NCBI GenBank assembly: GCA_047967505.1
Contig: CM106539.1
Source: Dipteris shenzhenensis
Taxonomy: Eukaryota > Polypodiophyta > Polypodiopsida > Gleicheniales
Length of the DNA: 64,000 nucleotides
Reading direction: 5' to 3' (one strand)
This document shows, piece after piece, positions 44,201 through 55,429 of the stretch. The translations under genes and the position numbers were made by a program. Position 1 is the stretch's first letter; every line of letters begins with the position of its first letter. Below the pieces are notes generated by a model, which saw only the letters and a list, made by a program, of their open reading frames with translations, was not told the origin of the DNA and ran no database searches.

Positions 44201-45150
44201 GCTTAAGGCTGTCTATTCTATCCATGGCTTGTATGTATACTTTTATTGGGAACCTGTAGACAACACAAAAGAGCAAGATGTAATGCAGTTAAAATTTTGC
44301 TATCTAGGAGATTGTATAAATTGGAATCGAATACTAGAATAATGAAAAATCACAAAAAAATTAAAAGAAAGTAACACTATGTAAATTTGAATGGCATTAG
44401 CTATCTTAATTTGGGTTCGAACAAAGAATCATAAGTTAACATTTAGTAAGTTAAAAAAATATATTTGCAAACTAAAATCTAATAATAGTGGAAACCATAC
44501 TTAACAAAGCAAATTACAAGCTTGCATATCAAGTTACGTATGATAAATTGACCTCTCATAACTCAACAAACTATATTGATGGATCAAGGTACAATGATAG
44601 AACGAATAAAAGATACCATTTTGCTAGAAACATGTAGCTGAAAAAAGAGTTGCAATCTTGAAAGAGATTTGAAATGTTCCTAAGATGGAAATAAAGATGA
44701 AGATCTACCTTATCTTTTGTTATTCTTCAAATAACATGTTGACTGCATTGCCGTTTACATAGCAATAGTAACTAGCGATGATGGTACTTATTGTTGATAC
44801 CAAAACTCGTTGCTTAAGGCTAAATTGTGATTAGTCGATCTTTGTTTTTTGCTTGTTGCTTTCTATATTGTTATCACTTTCTATTCTCTATTTCTTTCTT
44901 CAATACAAACATATAATATAGAGAGACTAAAATTGGAACACGTGTATGTAACTTAGAGAATTTAAATCGTCTAACTATAAAACATGTCATAAAAGTAGTT
45001 GGAATTGTACACGCATGATGCTAAATTGGATGTAAGTATGCTTAGAGAATTTAAGTCGTTTACTTCTGAAAATTTTTGCAAAAGTAGTTGGAATTGTACA
45101 TATATGATGCTAAAATGAAATTTTTCACAAACATGATTTCATCTCTTCCA
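44201..45150. repeat. AT-rich spacer with ~90-bp tandem duplication
   Basis: 'cttagagaatttaaatcgt..aaaagtagttggaattgtaca..atgatgctaaa' occurs at 44953-45030 and 45040-45117. No gene seen elsewhere in this stretch. Confidence 0.6.
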
Positions 45151-45154
45151 TAGG

Positions 45155-46538
45155 TCACATTGCAATGTTTTCATCAATGTGATGTACATGTAATCTTGTT
45201 AGAATCTCTTTCATTGTAGCTCTCTTGTCGCAATCTTTGTTACATAGACTATTGGGACAATGCATTAGGAGCTTGATAACAATTCCTCTCGTATATAAGT
45301 TATCCTGTAATGCATCTACAAAATCTACGATAAAGGTAGCTATTTGTCCAAATAACCAGCCCACAGTAAAGGAATCTGACTTTTGTGACCAGTCACCCTT
45401 ATGTTTTGGTCCTGTTTTAGCACTTGCATATAATTTTGGTGTGAGCCAAGGATATCTATTTGAGGAAACAAACATCAGATCTAGCTCAGGTTTATTCTCA
45501 GTCCAATGTAAACTCTTTACCCAATCAATGATCCTTACCTGTATTAATTTATCATCACTCACTGGTGAAATCCAAAACGTAGTTGCAAGGATTCTAGTCG
45601 GTATGTGTGAAATTTTTCTCATGTAGTGAACTCATTGCACTTGCGATGGCACCTACAATTTGTAGAGCATTCTAGCTGCAAAACAATCGTACTCATAACT
45701 TGGTGATTAGAGAATGCCATGAGAATTGTGATTGTTCTAGAGGATTTTCTTTCTTTATCCAATTGATGTATGATCCAGAAGATGGAGGGACAGGCATGAA
45801 CATATCATGGATAGTGCTGCCATTGAAAAATGGACTAATTAACCAAAGCTCCTTGTCACGTACATAGCCTATTGCTTGACACACAGCTCTATATATCACA
45901 GTCATTACTAACTCTATCTTTAGGGATGACTGCGATCTTGCATTATCCTTTAGGAGTCTTTTGCCAACATAGGATAACGCTGGCCTAAAAGTTGGAACAC
46001 CTTGAACTTGCACTTGGTATACTCTTCCTTCTACTCCACCACCCAAATATTCATGAATTGTCAATGCTGCTAGTGGAAAGTACCTAGTAGAAGAACACAA
46101 CTCAGCAAATTGAGTGCATAGTTCAATCTACGCCCTTCCTTCTAGGTCTGCATCTTTAGTGTTTTCCTCGGATCCACTAGCCATCTTAGTGTAATGAACA
46201 AGAGCACTAATGGTTGCTTTCCCTATTGATCCTTTCTCTCTGATATTGTTTTTGTGGATAGCAGCATGTGATTCTCTCCAATGAATTGTCCACAAGTTCA
46301 ACTTATCCTGTCCATCAATAGGCAAGATGAAGTGTTTTGCCTTAGTCAATATTTGTAATTGTTCTGTTATATCTCCAAGTACTCTAGGAAGAAATCGATT
46401 CACTATCTCACAGGTCTTAGGTTCTAATACTTGTCCATGCTTTTGCCAGACAATGTGAAAATTTTCAAATATTTGCTCTTGCATTTTATCTAGCAAATGT
46501 TTAGTAGTTGCAGTAGCTCTAATTTCCTCATTCCTCAT
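45155..46538 (-). pseudogene. Protein-kinase-like gene, decayed
   Basis: Minus-strand pieces in order. A 136-codon N-terminal region (46538-46128). N-lobe at 46100-45693 with glycine loop 'YLGGGVEGRVYQV' and 'YVGKRLL' as the Lys strand. Catalytic loop at about 45680-45570, 'SSLHEKNFTHTD', followed by a stop and then 'NPCNYVLDF', i.e. HxDxxxxN with the residue after Asp lost. 'VRIIDWVK' stands where DFG is expected (about 45535). 'YPWLTPKLYASA' occupies the APE position. The C-lobe has 'SDSFTVGWLFGQI' and 'CDKRATMKEILTRL'. The fold order is convincing; DFG to DWV plus stops mean no kinase activity. Possibly a gene captured in a transposon. Confidence 0.5.
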
Positions 46539-46899
46539 TGTGCCATGACATGTTTTATTGAAAACTCGTGAATGAGAATTTGAATCTCGAGCTTCATCTC
46601 TGCTCTTTCTCTCTCTGTTGAGTCTCTATGATGCATCATTGCGTGACGATCGAAACCAATCAACAATCATTATATAAGTACTCCAGCAAGTAGTATGAGT
46701 AACAAAGCATAAAAGTTGCTCATGCTATAACGATACTAGATAAAGTATGTGTAATGCAATCGTTAGAATACAAAATAATAAATCAGTTTAGCATTAGTAC
46801 TATCAAGATCGACATCATTAAATAGTGAACAAGTAGAAACTTATAATGTCGTAATGTAATATATAATCTCATCATATAATATACAAGGTTTACTGTTAT

Positions 46900-47260
46900 A
46901 CAAAAAACCAGAGTAGCTGAAGTTCTAAGAGATCAAGTTCGATATCTTCTTCAAGTCTGGTTCTCCCCAAATTTCATCAACAGATAGAACATGAGCATTC
47001 TAAAGTTTCTTAGGTATGCTATAGATTTGTAGTAGTTGCATCGGTTTACACAATTCCGAAGCAAGATTCTTGAATGGGCTCTTAGTTGTAGGGTAACGCC
47101 ACAAGAATCTATGTAAAATCCTAAGTGAATGAATTGTAAACAAATTCTAAATATCAAACGAGTGAATTGTATAGTATTCATATTGTAATAATAGAATAGA
47201 AGAAAACCACCGCATAGCAATTAATATTCTATTGTGTAACTAACCACTGCACTCGCGACC
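46900..47260 (-). other. Duplicated upstream segment, non-coding or decayed
   Basis: Shares 'ctcc/ctaagagatcaagt' and 'gaagtagccgaagc'/'agagtagctgaagt' strings with 47310-47440, so this is a decayed duplicate of the neighbouring small frame. No reliable product. Confidence 0.35.
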
Positions 47261-47420
47261 ACTTATCCTATATTAGAGGGGTGCTCAACCTTTAAAAAAG
47301 ACCCAAGTAATAAATATCCAAGATTTACTCTTATACATTTTGAAGTGGTTTGAGATTGAAGTCGAAGCAAAAAAAATACGGGTGAAAACAAAAAAATGAA
47401 GTAGCCGAAGCTCCAAGAGA

Positions 47421-47696
47421 TCAAGTGTGCCATCTTTGAAGAACTTTATATTCATGCAAGGCTTTCATAACAGTAGCAAGACATAGAGCACATTGAGAGC
47501 CTTCAACAACGTACCTCCCAAACTGTGGGTCGTTGTAATATTGAAGGCCTTGACACAGTTCCTCCTGCAATTGATCCATCTTCCAAATGACAATCTCAAG
47601 TCGATGTTGTGAAACACTAAGTTTCTTCTCCAATTGATCAATCTCATGTATGATAGTCTTGGGTTGCCGAGGGACCCATTGCGGAATCATCTTCAT
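47421..47696 (-). CDS. Short coiled-coil-like frame, unknown
   Basis: 91 codons: MKMIPQWVPRQPKTIIHEI, then heptad-like 'LEKKLSVSQHRLEIV' and 'CALCLATVMKALHEYK'. An acceptor-like 'cctacag' directly precedes it on the minus strand, suggesting an exon. It may be the upstream exon of the kinase-like gene or an independent remnant. Confidence 0.3.
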   Translation of the reverse strand: MKMIPQWVPRQPKTIIHEIDQLEKKLSVSQHRLEIVIWKMDQLQEELCQGLQYYNDPQFGRYVVEGSQCALCLATVMKALHEYKVLQRWHT

Positions 47697-47759
47697 TTTC
47701 TGTAGGACAGTGGGTTGAAGAAACGTTGTTGCTACCGTGGCTTTCCATCTTCGTTTGTT

Positions 47760-48556
47760 TGTTGTTTCACCAAGTAATATGTGAGTTCAGCATTAATATG
47801 ATCAACATCGACATAGTTAAACAATAAATGAGTTAAAGCTTATAATCTCATAATCTAGTATGCAGATCGATCATCTATATTACTATAGATAATATGTGAG
47901 TTCACCATTAATAAAAAATAATATGTGAGTTTAGCATTAATACTATCAACATTGACGTCATTGAACAGCAAACAAGCAAAAGCTTATAATCTGAATATAA
48001 ATTGAGCATCCATATAACTAAATAGGAAATTGATAAAATGCACATACACTTAGAACTCAAAAATTATAGTAGATAGCTGGATATTTGATAGTAGTATAAA
48101 TTACATGTACCCTATATAATAGTTATCTACCTTTGGAACTTTGAAACTCGCACCAATTACTAATTAATTGTTAAGGTGATATTATCAAGCTAGTGTGAGA
48201 ACATAAAACGTGCAACAACATCACGTAACCAAGATGATGTAGATCATTGTTTATGATCACACATCTGGTTGGGAAGATCGTTCTCGAGATGAACTGACCA
48301 GTAGAAATGAGCCATCACCCAGATAACAATCAACTCTACTTGCACCTATGTAAGTGTATATGTATATATATGTACTAAATCATAACGAGGTGATCCAAAC
48401 CGAGTTGTCACCTAGTTATGATTGTATACTATCTAGATATATATGTCACTCAAAGCGAGATGATTCTGATCAGCATATGTGAGCCATCACCCGGCTTAAA
48501 TTGAATGATAAACATAAACACAAGTAATGTAAACATAACATAGATATCTTTCTCTC

Positions 48557-48624
<68 letters not shown>

Positions 48625-50380
48625 TTGCTTGTTTCCTTTTTTTGTCCCTTTGTACATCAATCAAGACAAGGTAAGCTCATCTTGTTGATTTAAACAATCA
48701 CTTAGTCTTGATTGATAGTTACATGATTGCACTATGTTCATTTGTTGCTAGCAAAATTTTAAATTCCTACTAATTATTTATCGCTAGCAAACATTACTAT
48801 TAAATTATTAGTAGTTACTAGCAAGCAATATGTCATCAAGGTAGTATAGGTTAAAACAAACATGCATATACACATACACACATGCACACATTATGCATGT
48901 GGAATGAACATTATGTAACTTACTAAAAAAGAAAGAGCCTTGCCTACAATAGCATTAGACACTTATACATGCTCACAAGAAAGAGGAATAGGCTCCCATA
49001 GAGATATATAAAATTTTTTTCTTTCACAATTGTTCCCTGCATACCTGCTCTCTAGCACAATCTCTCTCGTAGAAACAAAGAGAAGAACAGTAAGCAAGAA
49101 ACATTCTCTCTTTTACAGCTATAGCTCTCTCTCTCTCTCTCTCTTTCTCTATTTTCCTCCTTAAAGATTCTATATCAAGCCCACCCTAGCAATTCAAATT
49201 CACCACTCTCTCTTCCTCGCTCTTTCTTCTTCCTCTTTCACTCAGCCACCAACACCCAAGTATGGTAGCATGCACCTCCTCAATCCCCCCTATCGCATCG
49301 AGTTTTACAGTAGAAGAGCATAGCAATATCAAAACTCACTATAGACAACTCTACTTCAATTGTCACCTAGCTAAGGATCCCAACCATGACCTCCTTTTTT
49401 TGTCTTCGTTCCTTTTGTGAATTGTCTATGCCTAACAAATGAAGGCCAAAATTTTCTTTAAATGCAAAACTATAACACAAAAGCATAATGTTATATTCTA
49501 TCCAACACAAAAAATACATCCTAGAAACCAAGTGATGCCAAAATCTTGCATATCAAGTGATATGCAAGTGCTAAAACTACAAAAAATGCTAAATATCAAG
49601 TACGAGAACCTAGCCTTCCCTACTTTTTTAGGGCATTAGTTTTGAATAGTTTTTAGTCTCGTAACATGCCAACTCCTATGCTAGCTTATAGGCATATATT
49701 TATCCCATGGTTCAATGCTCCTAGGTCCATATCCTAGCTCATAAGAACTTCACCATCACAGGTGACGTGATAGGCCATCACTCTAATTCATACCTCTACC
49801 TCTCCACCTCCACCTCCATAGCCATTAGCCACTACCTCTCTTACTAGTTATAACATTCTTCTTCTTCTTCCCCTCTGCATCGCCATAGGCCTTGCCTCTT
49901 GAACCCTACCTTCCTTCCTCTCGCCATACAGCTACAATAGCAAAGCTAAAAGCCAAAGAACTGCAAATCCAAGACAATCAAAAGAAATCCGCAAGGTAGT
50001 AGGAGAACTTGTTTGCATAAGATTGATAAGATAACTGAGATGAGGCCTTTGTCTCAGGCATAATGCACATCCTGATTTCTCGAAATTTGGTCCAACATAT
50101 TGTCTCCCACAATTGACCAACAAACTTACGACCTTTGCATCGTTCTCAGAACTCAACCCCAGCATAATTGATTCGACTATGAGAAAGCCAGTGGTGAATG
50201 ACTGATCTGTGTATTCATAGGTAGCGATAACATTTCAAGTGTTTGGTGGCTAGCTTCTGCTATCAATGTATAGGGGGACATAGTTGCTCAACTTTATTTT
50301 ATTCCTATTTTTTTTGGACCATGGAGGCTAATTAACTTATGTTTTTTCATGGATTAATTTATTTATTTGGGTTGAATAAT
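47760..50380. other. AT-rich intergenic DNA with microsatellites
   Basis: No gene recognised. (CT)n tract at about 48553-48620, shorter (CT)n at 49127-49145, repeated 'aatatgtgagtt-agcattaat' strings at 47780, 47888 and 47925 and a 'cgagatgat' repeat at 48430-48470. Confidence 0.6.
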
Positions 50381-50384
50381 TTAT

Positions 50385-50500
50385 TTAAGCTCTATCTAAG
50401 AGGAGTGCACATTATTCAAGAGGGTGGGATTGAACCCACAATGTTGTCTTACCTACATGTGAGCCCTACCACTAAGCCATATAGTGGAAGAGCATACCTA
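50385..50500 (-). mobile_element. tRNA-derived SINE
   Basis: On the minus strand, A-box 'TGGCTTAGTGGTAGGGCTC' (50480-50461) and B-box 'GGTTCAATCCC' (about 50437-50427) are about 43 bases apart, the spacing of an RNA polymerase III internal promoter. The segment lacks a proper acceptor stem and continues into A/T-rich 3' sequence, so SINE is preferred over a functional tRNA. Confidence 0.6.
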
Positions 50501-50519
50501 GTGCTAAATAAAATATTAT

Positions 50520-50955
50520 AAATGGTCCCTCCTCCCCCTCCCCCTTTAGTAAGTGAGTTATTCTTTGAAGCCCCCTCAAGTGGTCCCTAGTACCCCTCCC
50601 CCTTTAGCACTTGCCTTTTTCTTTAATGCCCTTGTCCTAAGTGGTCCCTCTTAATTGAAACTCCTCCCCCCCCCTTTATCTCTTAGTTTAATCATGCCCT
50701 TTTCCTCTTTCTTTTCACCCCTCTTCTCTTATCCTTCAATGTATGGAGGGACATACTTGGAATTTCCCTTTTTTCAATGTATGGGGGGAATTTCCCTTTT
50801 CACGCCTCTTCTCTTATCCACAACTAATTAATGGGAATTTCCCTTTTTGGCTTGCCACGTTTCGAGTGGTAGCCTTATTGACAGTTGGGCAGCTTGGAGA
50901 AGTGAAAGTCTTTTTGGAATTTTTTTGTTTTCTATTCACACGTGCTTATGGCTGA
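50520..50955. repeat. C-rich short repeats
   Basis: Three repeats of 'gtggtccct-...cctcccccttta' (50522, 50580, 50640) and 'gggaatttcccttttt' (50758, 50788, 50832). No gene. Confidence 0.55.
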
Positions 50956-50956
50956 T

Positions 50957-51055
50957 TATTTCTCCCCCTTTCTCTTCTTCTTCTTCTTCTTGTTCTCTCT
51001 CTCAACTTCCAAGGCAGGCCTTTTGAATGTATTTAACTTGTTTCAATGTTTGGAG
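50957..51055 (+). repeat. Dispersed repeat, copy 2
   Basis: CTT microsatellite, then 'cttccaaggcaggccttttg' and 'aatgtatttaacttg', matching 12716-12860. Abuts the first satellite monomer. Confidence 0.5.
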
Positions 51056-51059
51056 CTAT

Positions 51060-54000
51060 CTATCGCAAGTTCGTTTCAACTACGTTGAGGTGCGTGCAAA
51101 GTATTGTCACCATCAGATATGATTTGCATGGTCGATCACGCATTATACACCGTTTTTTCCCTAGTGATATGCACATCCGCAAAAAAACACACCCTTAGGT
51201 CTGTTATCTAATCGGATGGGTGTGCCTCTTTGAGAAAATTTCAATACCACCGAGGTTGTGGGGTAGGAAAAGTATTGTGCCCATCGGATATCCTTTGCGT
51301 GGTCGATCGAGCATTAAATACTATTTTTGCCCTAGTGTCATGCACATCCATTAAAAAAACACGCTGCCAGGTATGTTATCCGATCAAGCACTTATGGGAT
51401 GGGTGTGCCACTTTGCATGTAAGTCAATTTCACCTAGTTGAAGGTGTGTGCAAAGTATTGTGCCCATCGGATATGCTTTGCATTGTGGATCAAGCATAAA
51501 ACACCATTTTTGCCTTAGTGTCATGCACAACTATGAAAAAACACGGTCTTAAGTGTGTTGAACAAGTACTTATCGGATGGGGGCTCCAGTTTGCACGCAA
51601 GTCCGTTTCAACTAGGTTGCAATGCGTGCAAAGTATTGTCACCATTGGATATGCTCTACATGGTCGATTACGCATTATATAACGTTTTTCCCATAGTGAT
51701 ATGCACATTTGCAAAGAAACATGCCCTTAGGTATGTTATTTGACCAAGTACTTATCGGATGGGTGTGCCTCTTTGAGAACATTTCAATACCACCTAGGTT
51801 AAGGTGTAGGAAAGGTATTGTGCCCATCGGATATGCTTTGCATGGTCGATCGAGAATTAAATACCATTTTTGCCTTAGGGTCATGCACATCCGTAAAAAA
51901 ACACGCTGCTAGGTGTGTTATCCGATCAAGTACTTATGCGATTGGGATGCCACTTTGCATGTAAGTCAATTCCACCTAGTTGAAGGTGTGTACAAAGTAT
52001 TGTGCCCATCGGATATGCTTTGCATTGTCAATCAAGCATAAAACACCGATTTTGCCTTAGCGTCATGCACAACCATATAAAAACACGGCCGTAGGTGTGT
52101 TATTCAAACAAGTACTTATCGGATGGGGGATCCACTTTGCACACAAGTCTGTTTCAACTACGTTGAGGTGCGTGCAAAGTATTGTCACCATCGGATATGC
52201 TTTGCATGGTCGATCATGCATTATACACCATTTTTTCCCGAGTGATGCACATTCGCAAAAAAACACGCCCTTAGGTGTGTTATATGACCAAGTACTTATC
52301 GGATGGGTGTGCCTCTTTGAGAACATTCCAATACCACCTAGGTTGAGGTGTACAAAAAGTGTTGTGCCCATCGGATATCCTTTGCATGATCGATCGAGCA
52401 ATAAATACTATTTTTGCTCTAGTGTCATGCACATCCGTAAAAAAACACACTGCTAGGTATGTTATCTGATCAAGCACTTATGGGATGGGAGTGCCACTTT
52501 GAATGTAAGTCAATTCCACCTAGTTGAAGGTGTGTACAAAGTATTGTGCCCATCGGATATGCTATGCATTGTCGATCAAGCATAAAACACCGTTTTTGGC
52601 TTAGTGTCATGCACAACCATGAAAAAACACGGTCCTAGGTGTGTTAATCAAACAAGTACTTATCGGATGGGGGCTCCACTTTGCATGCAAGTCCGTTTCA
52701 ACTACTTTGAGGTGTGTGCAAAGTATTTTCACCATCGGATATGCTTTGAATGGTCGATCACGTATTATACACCATTTTTTCCCTAGTGATATGCACATCC
52801 GCAAAAAAACACGCCCTTAGGTGTGTTATCTAACCAAGTACTTATCGGATGGGTGTGCCTCTTTGAGAACATTTCAATACCACCTAGGTTGCAGTATAGG
52901 AAAAGTGTTGTGCCCATCGGATATCCTTTGCATGGTCGATCGATCATTAAATACTATTTTTGCTCTAGTGTCATGCACATCCATAAAAAAACATGCTGCT
53001 AGGTATATTATCCGATCAAGCACTTATGGGATGGGCGTGCCACTTTGCATGTAACTCAATTCAACCTAGTTGAAGGTATGTGCAAAGTATTGTACCCATC
53101 GGATATGCTTTGCATTGTCGATCAAGCATAAAACACCGTATTTGCCTTAGTGTCAAGCACATTTGTAAAAAAACACGGTCCTAGGTGTGGTATCGGATCA
53201 AGTACTTATCTAACCGACACGCCACTTTTCATGCAACTCAATAACACCTAGGTTGAGGTGGGTGCAAAGTATTGTGATTATCGTATGTACTTTGCATGAT
53301 ATATCACGTATTAAACTCCGTTTGTGCCTCAATGTCATGCACAACCATTAAAAAATATGCTTTTAGGTGTGTTATCTAACCAACTGCTTATCAGATGGGT
53401 GTACCACTTTGCATGCAATGCAATACCACAATTGTTGAGTTTCATGCAAAGTATTGTGCCCATCGGATATGCTTTGCATTGTCGAACAAGCATTAAACAC
53501 TGTTTTGGCCTTAGTGTCATGCACAACCGTCAAAAAACGCTGTCCTAGATGTGTTATTCGACTAAGTACTTATGGGATGGGCACGCCACTTTGCATGTAA
53601 GTCAATAATACCTAGGTTGAGATGTGTGCAAAGTATTGTGATGATCGCATATGCGTTGCATTGTCGATTAAGCATAAATCAGCATTTTTGCCTTAGTGTC
53701 ATGGACAACAACTAATAAAAAACATGGTCCTAGGTGTGATATTCTAAAAAGTACTTGTCAAATGGGGGAGCCACTTTGCAAGAAAGTCAATTTCAACTAG
53801 GTTGATGTGCGTGCACAGTATTGTGTCTATCGGTTATGCTTTGCATGGGGGATCACACATTATACACCATTTTCCCCCTAGTGTTATGCACATCCATCAA
53901 AGAACACGCTCTTAATAGGTATATTATCATACCAAGTACTTATTGAATGGGCGTTCCACTTTGCATGGAATACCATACCACCGCTTTTGAGGCACGTGCA

Positions 54001-54385
54001 AAGTATTGTGCCCATCAGATATGCTTTACATGGTAGATTGAGTATTAAATACCGTTTTTGGCCTTGGTGTCATGTACAACCGTCAAAAAACACGATCCTA
54101 GGTGTATTTTTCAAACAAGTACTTATCGGATGGGGATGCCACTTTGCACACAAGTCAATACTGCCTAGGTTGAGGAACGTGCAAAGTATTGTGTCCATTG
54201 GATATGCTTTGCATAGTCGATCGCACATTATACACCATTTTGTTCCTAGTGTTATGCACAATCGTCATAAAATACGTTTGGAGGTGTGTTATCCGAACAA
54301 GTACTTATGGGATGGGTGCACCACTTTGTATGCAAGTCAATACGACCTAGGTTGAGGCGTGTACAAAGTTTTGTGCCCATCGAAG
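51060..54385 (+). repeat. Satellite array 2, same ~181-bp family
   Basis: About 18 monomers in the same strand direction and A-B-C order as array 1 (C 51060, A 51217, B 51403, C 51580 and so on). After about 53210 monomers become divergent ('ctaaccgacacgccac', 'attatcgtatgtac') and the class order is lost, ending near 54385. The proximal half is well kept. Confidence 0.9.
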
Positions 54386-54614
54386 AAATGTAGATGCGAT
54401 AATATTAGAAAATTCTCAGTATGTGTATATGTGTGTGTGTGTGGCAAACAATTTTGATACAACAAAGTAAACACCTACTAGTGCACAAATTATGCACTTC
54501 ATACCTTGAGTAAATAAGCTTGTTGATGAGGATAAATACGCCCTTGAATAAAAGCACAGTTGTTGTATGACCACAATAGGATCGCTTTGACACCTGTGAT
54601 TTTGCCCACATGTA

Positions 54615-54900
54615 AGTTTGCAAATAGTATAAAAAATCATATAATAATATATTAATAGTTTGCAAATGTGTATAGCAAGTGAGTAATGCGAAGTGGAAGT
54701 GGGAGTGAGGAGGGAGGAGTGGAATGGGAGAGGAAAGTAATAGGGGTGTATGATAATAAGTATAAAAAATAGTATAATAATATATTAATAGTTTTCAAAT
54801 GGCAAGTGAGTAATGGGAAGTGGAAGTGAGAGTGGGGAGGGAAGAATGGAATGGGAGAGGGGAAGGTAATAGGGGAGTAGGATAATAAGGGAGTGAAATG
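54615..54900 (+). repeat. Tandem duplication, period ~145 bp
   Basis: 'agtataaaaaat-...ttaatagtttgcaaatg' through 'taataggggtgtatgataataa' recurs immediately as 54761-54890. The rest of 54900-55190 is G/A-rich with repeated 'agccaatggg' strings. Confidence 0.7.
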
Positions 54901-55111
54901 AGTGAGGGGAGTTAATAGGGGATGAAAAAGAGGAGGGTGAGATGGGGAAATATGGGATTTTGGGAAATGGGAGGAGTATGGGATGTGGTGGAAATGTGGG
55001 ATGGGAGTGGTGGCAATGGGGGAGGAAGAAGAAATGGATGGGGGAGGGCTAATGGAAGATTGGGATGAGGGATGGGGGTCCAATGGGAGAGGGGGAGTAA
55101 TGGGAGCCAAT

Positions 55112-55329
55112 GGGAGAGGGGATCAATGAAAAGCCAATAGGAGAGAGGGGAGGAACGGAAAGCCAATAGGAGAGGAGGAGGAAAACCTAATTTTTCTTAT
55201 ATATAGTCTTCCTTCTTCATTCATTCTCCCCTCATTTCATTCATTGAAGCAAGAAAGCAAGGACGATCAAGAAAGCAAGGAAGGAAGAGCAAGAAAGCAA
55301 GAAAGAGCAAACTTACAAACTTTTTCCAG
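55112..55329 (+). promoter_or_regulatory. Promoter and non-coding first exon, copy 1
   Basis: CCAAT-type boxes 'agccaat' (55112, 55133, 55162), TATA box 'cttatatatag' (55196-55206), a leader of 'aagaaagcaagga' repeats and a 5' splice site 'tttttccag|gtacttgc' (55329/55330). Copy 2 at 57535-57658 keeps TATA, leader and splice site. No AUG-initiated long frame follows, so it likely splices to a distant exon such as the one at 61214. Confidence 0.5.
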
Positions 55330-55429
55330 GTACTTGCAAATTTTTTTGATTAATTCTTTATCTAGATTTTTTTTTAAAAATTTGAAGAGAGAGGAACTAG
55401 AGAGAGAGAGGTTCACCAGGAGGGGAGGA

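Noticed and set aside
50385-50500. Functional tRNA gene
   Set aside because: Box elements are present but no pairing acceptor stem or clean anticodon arm; flanks read as SINE tail.
53987-54355. 122-codon frame at the end of satellite array 2
   Set aside because: Translated satellite, no conservation.
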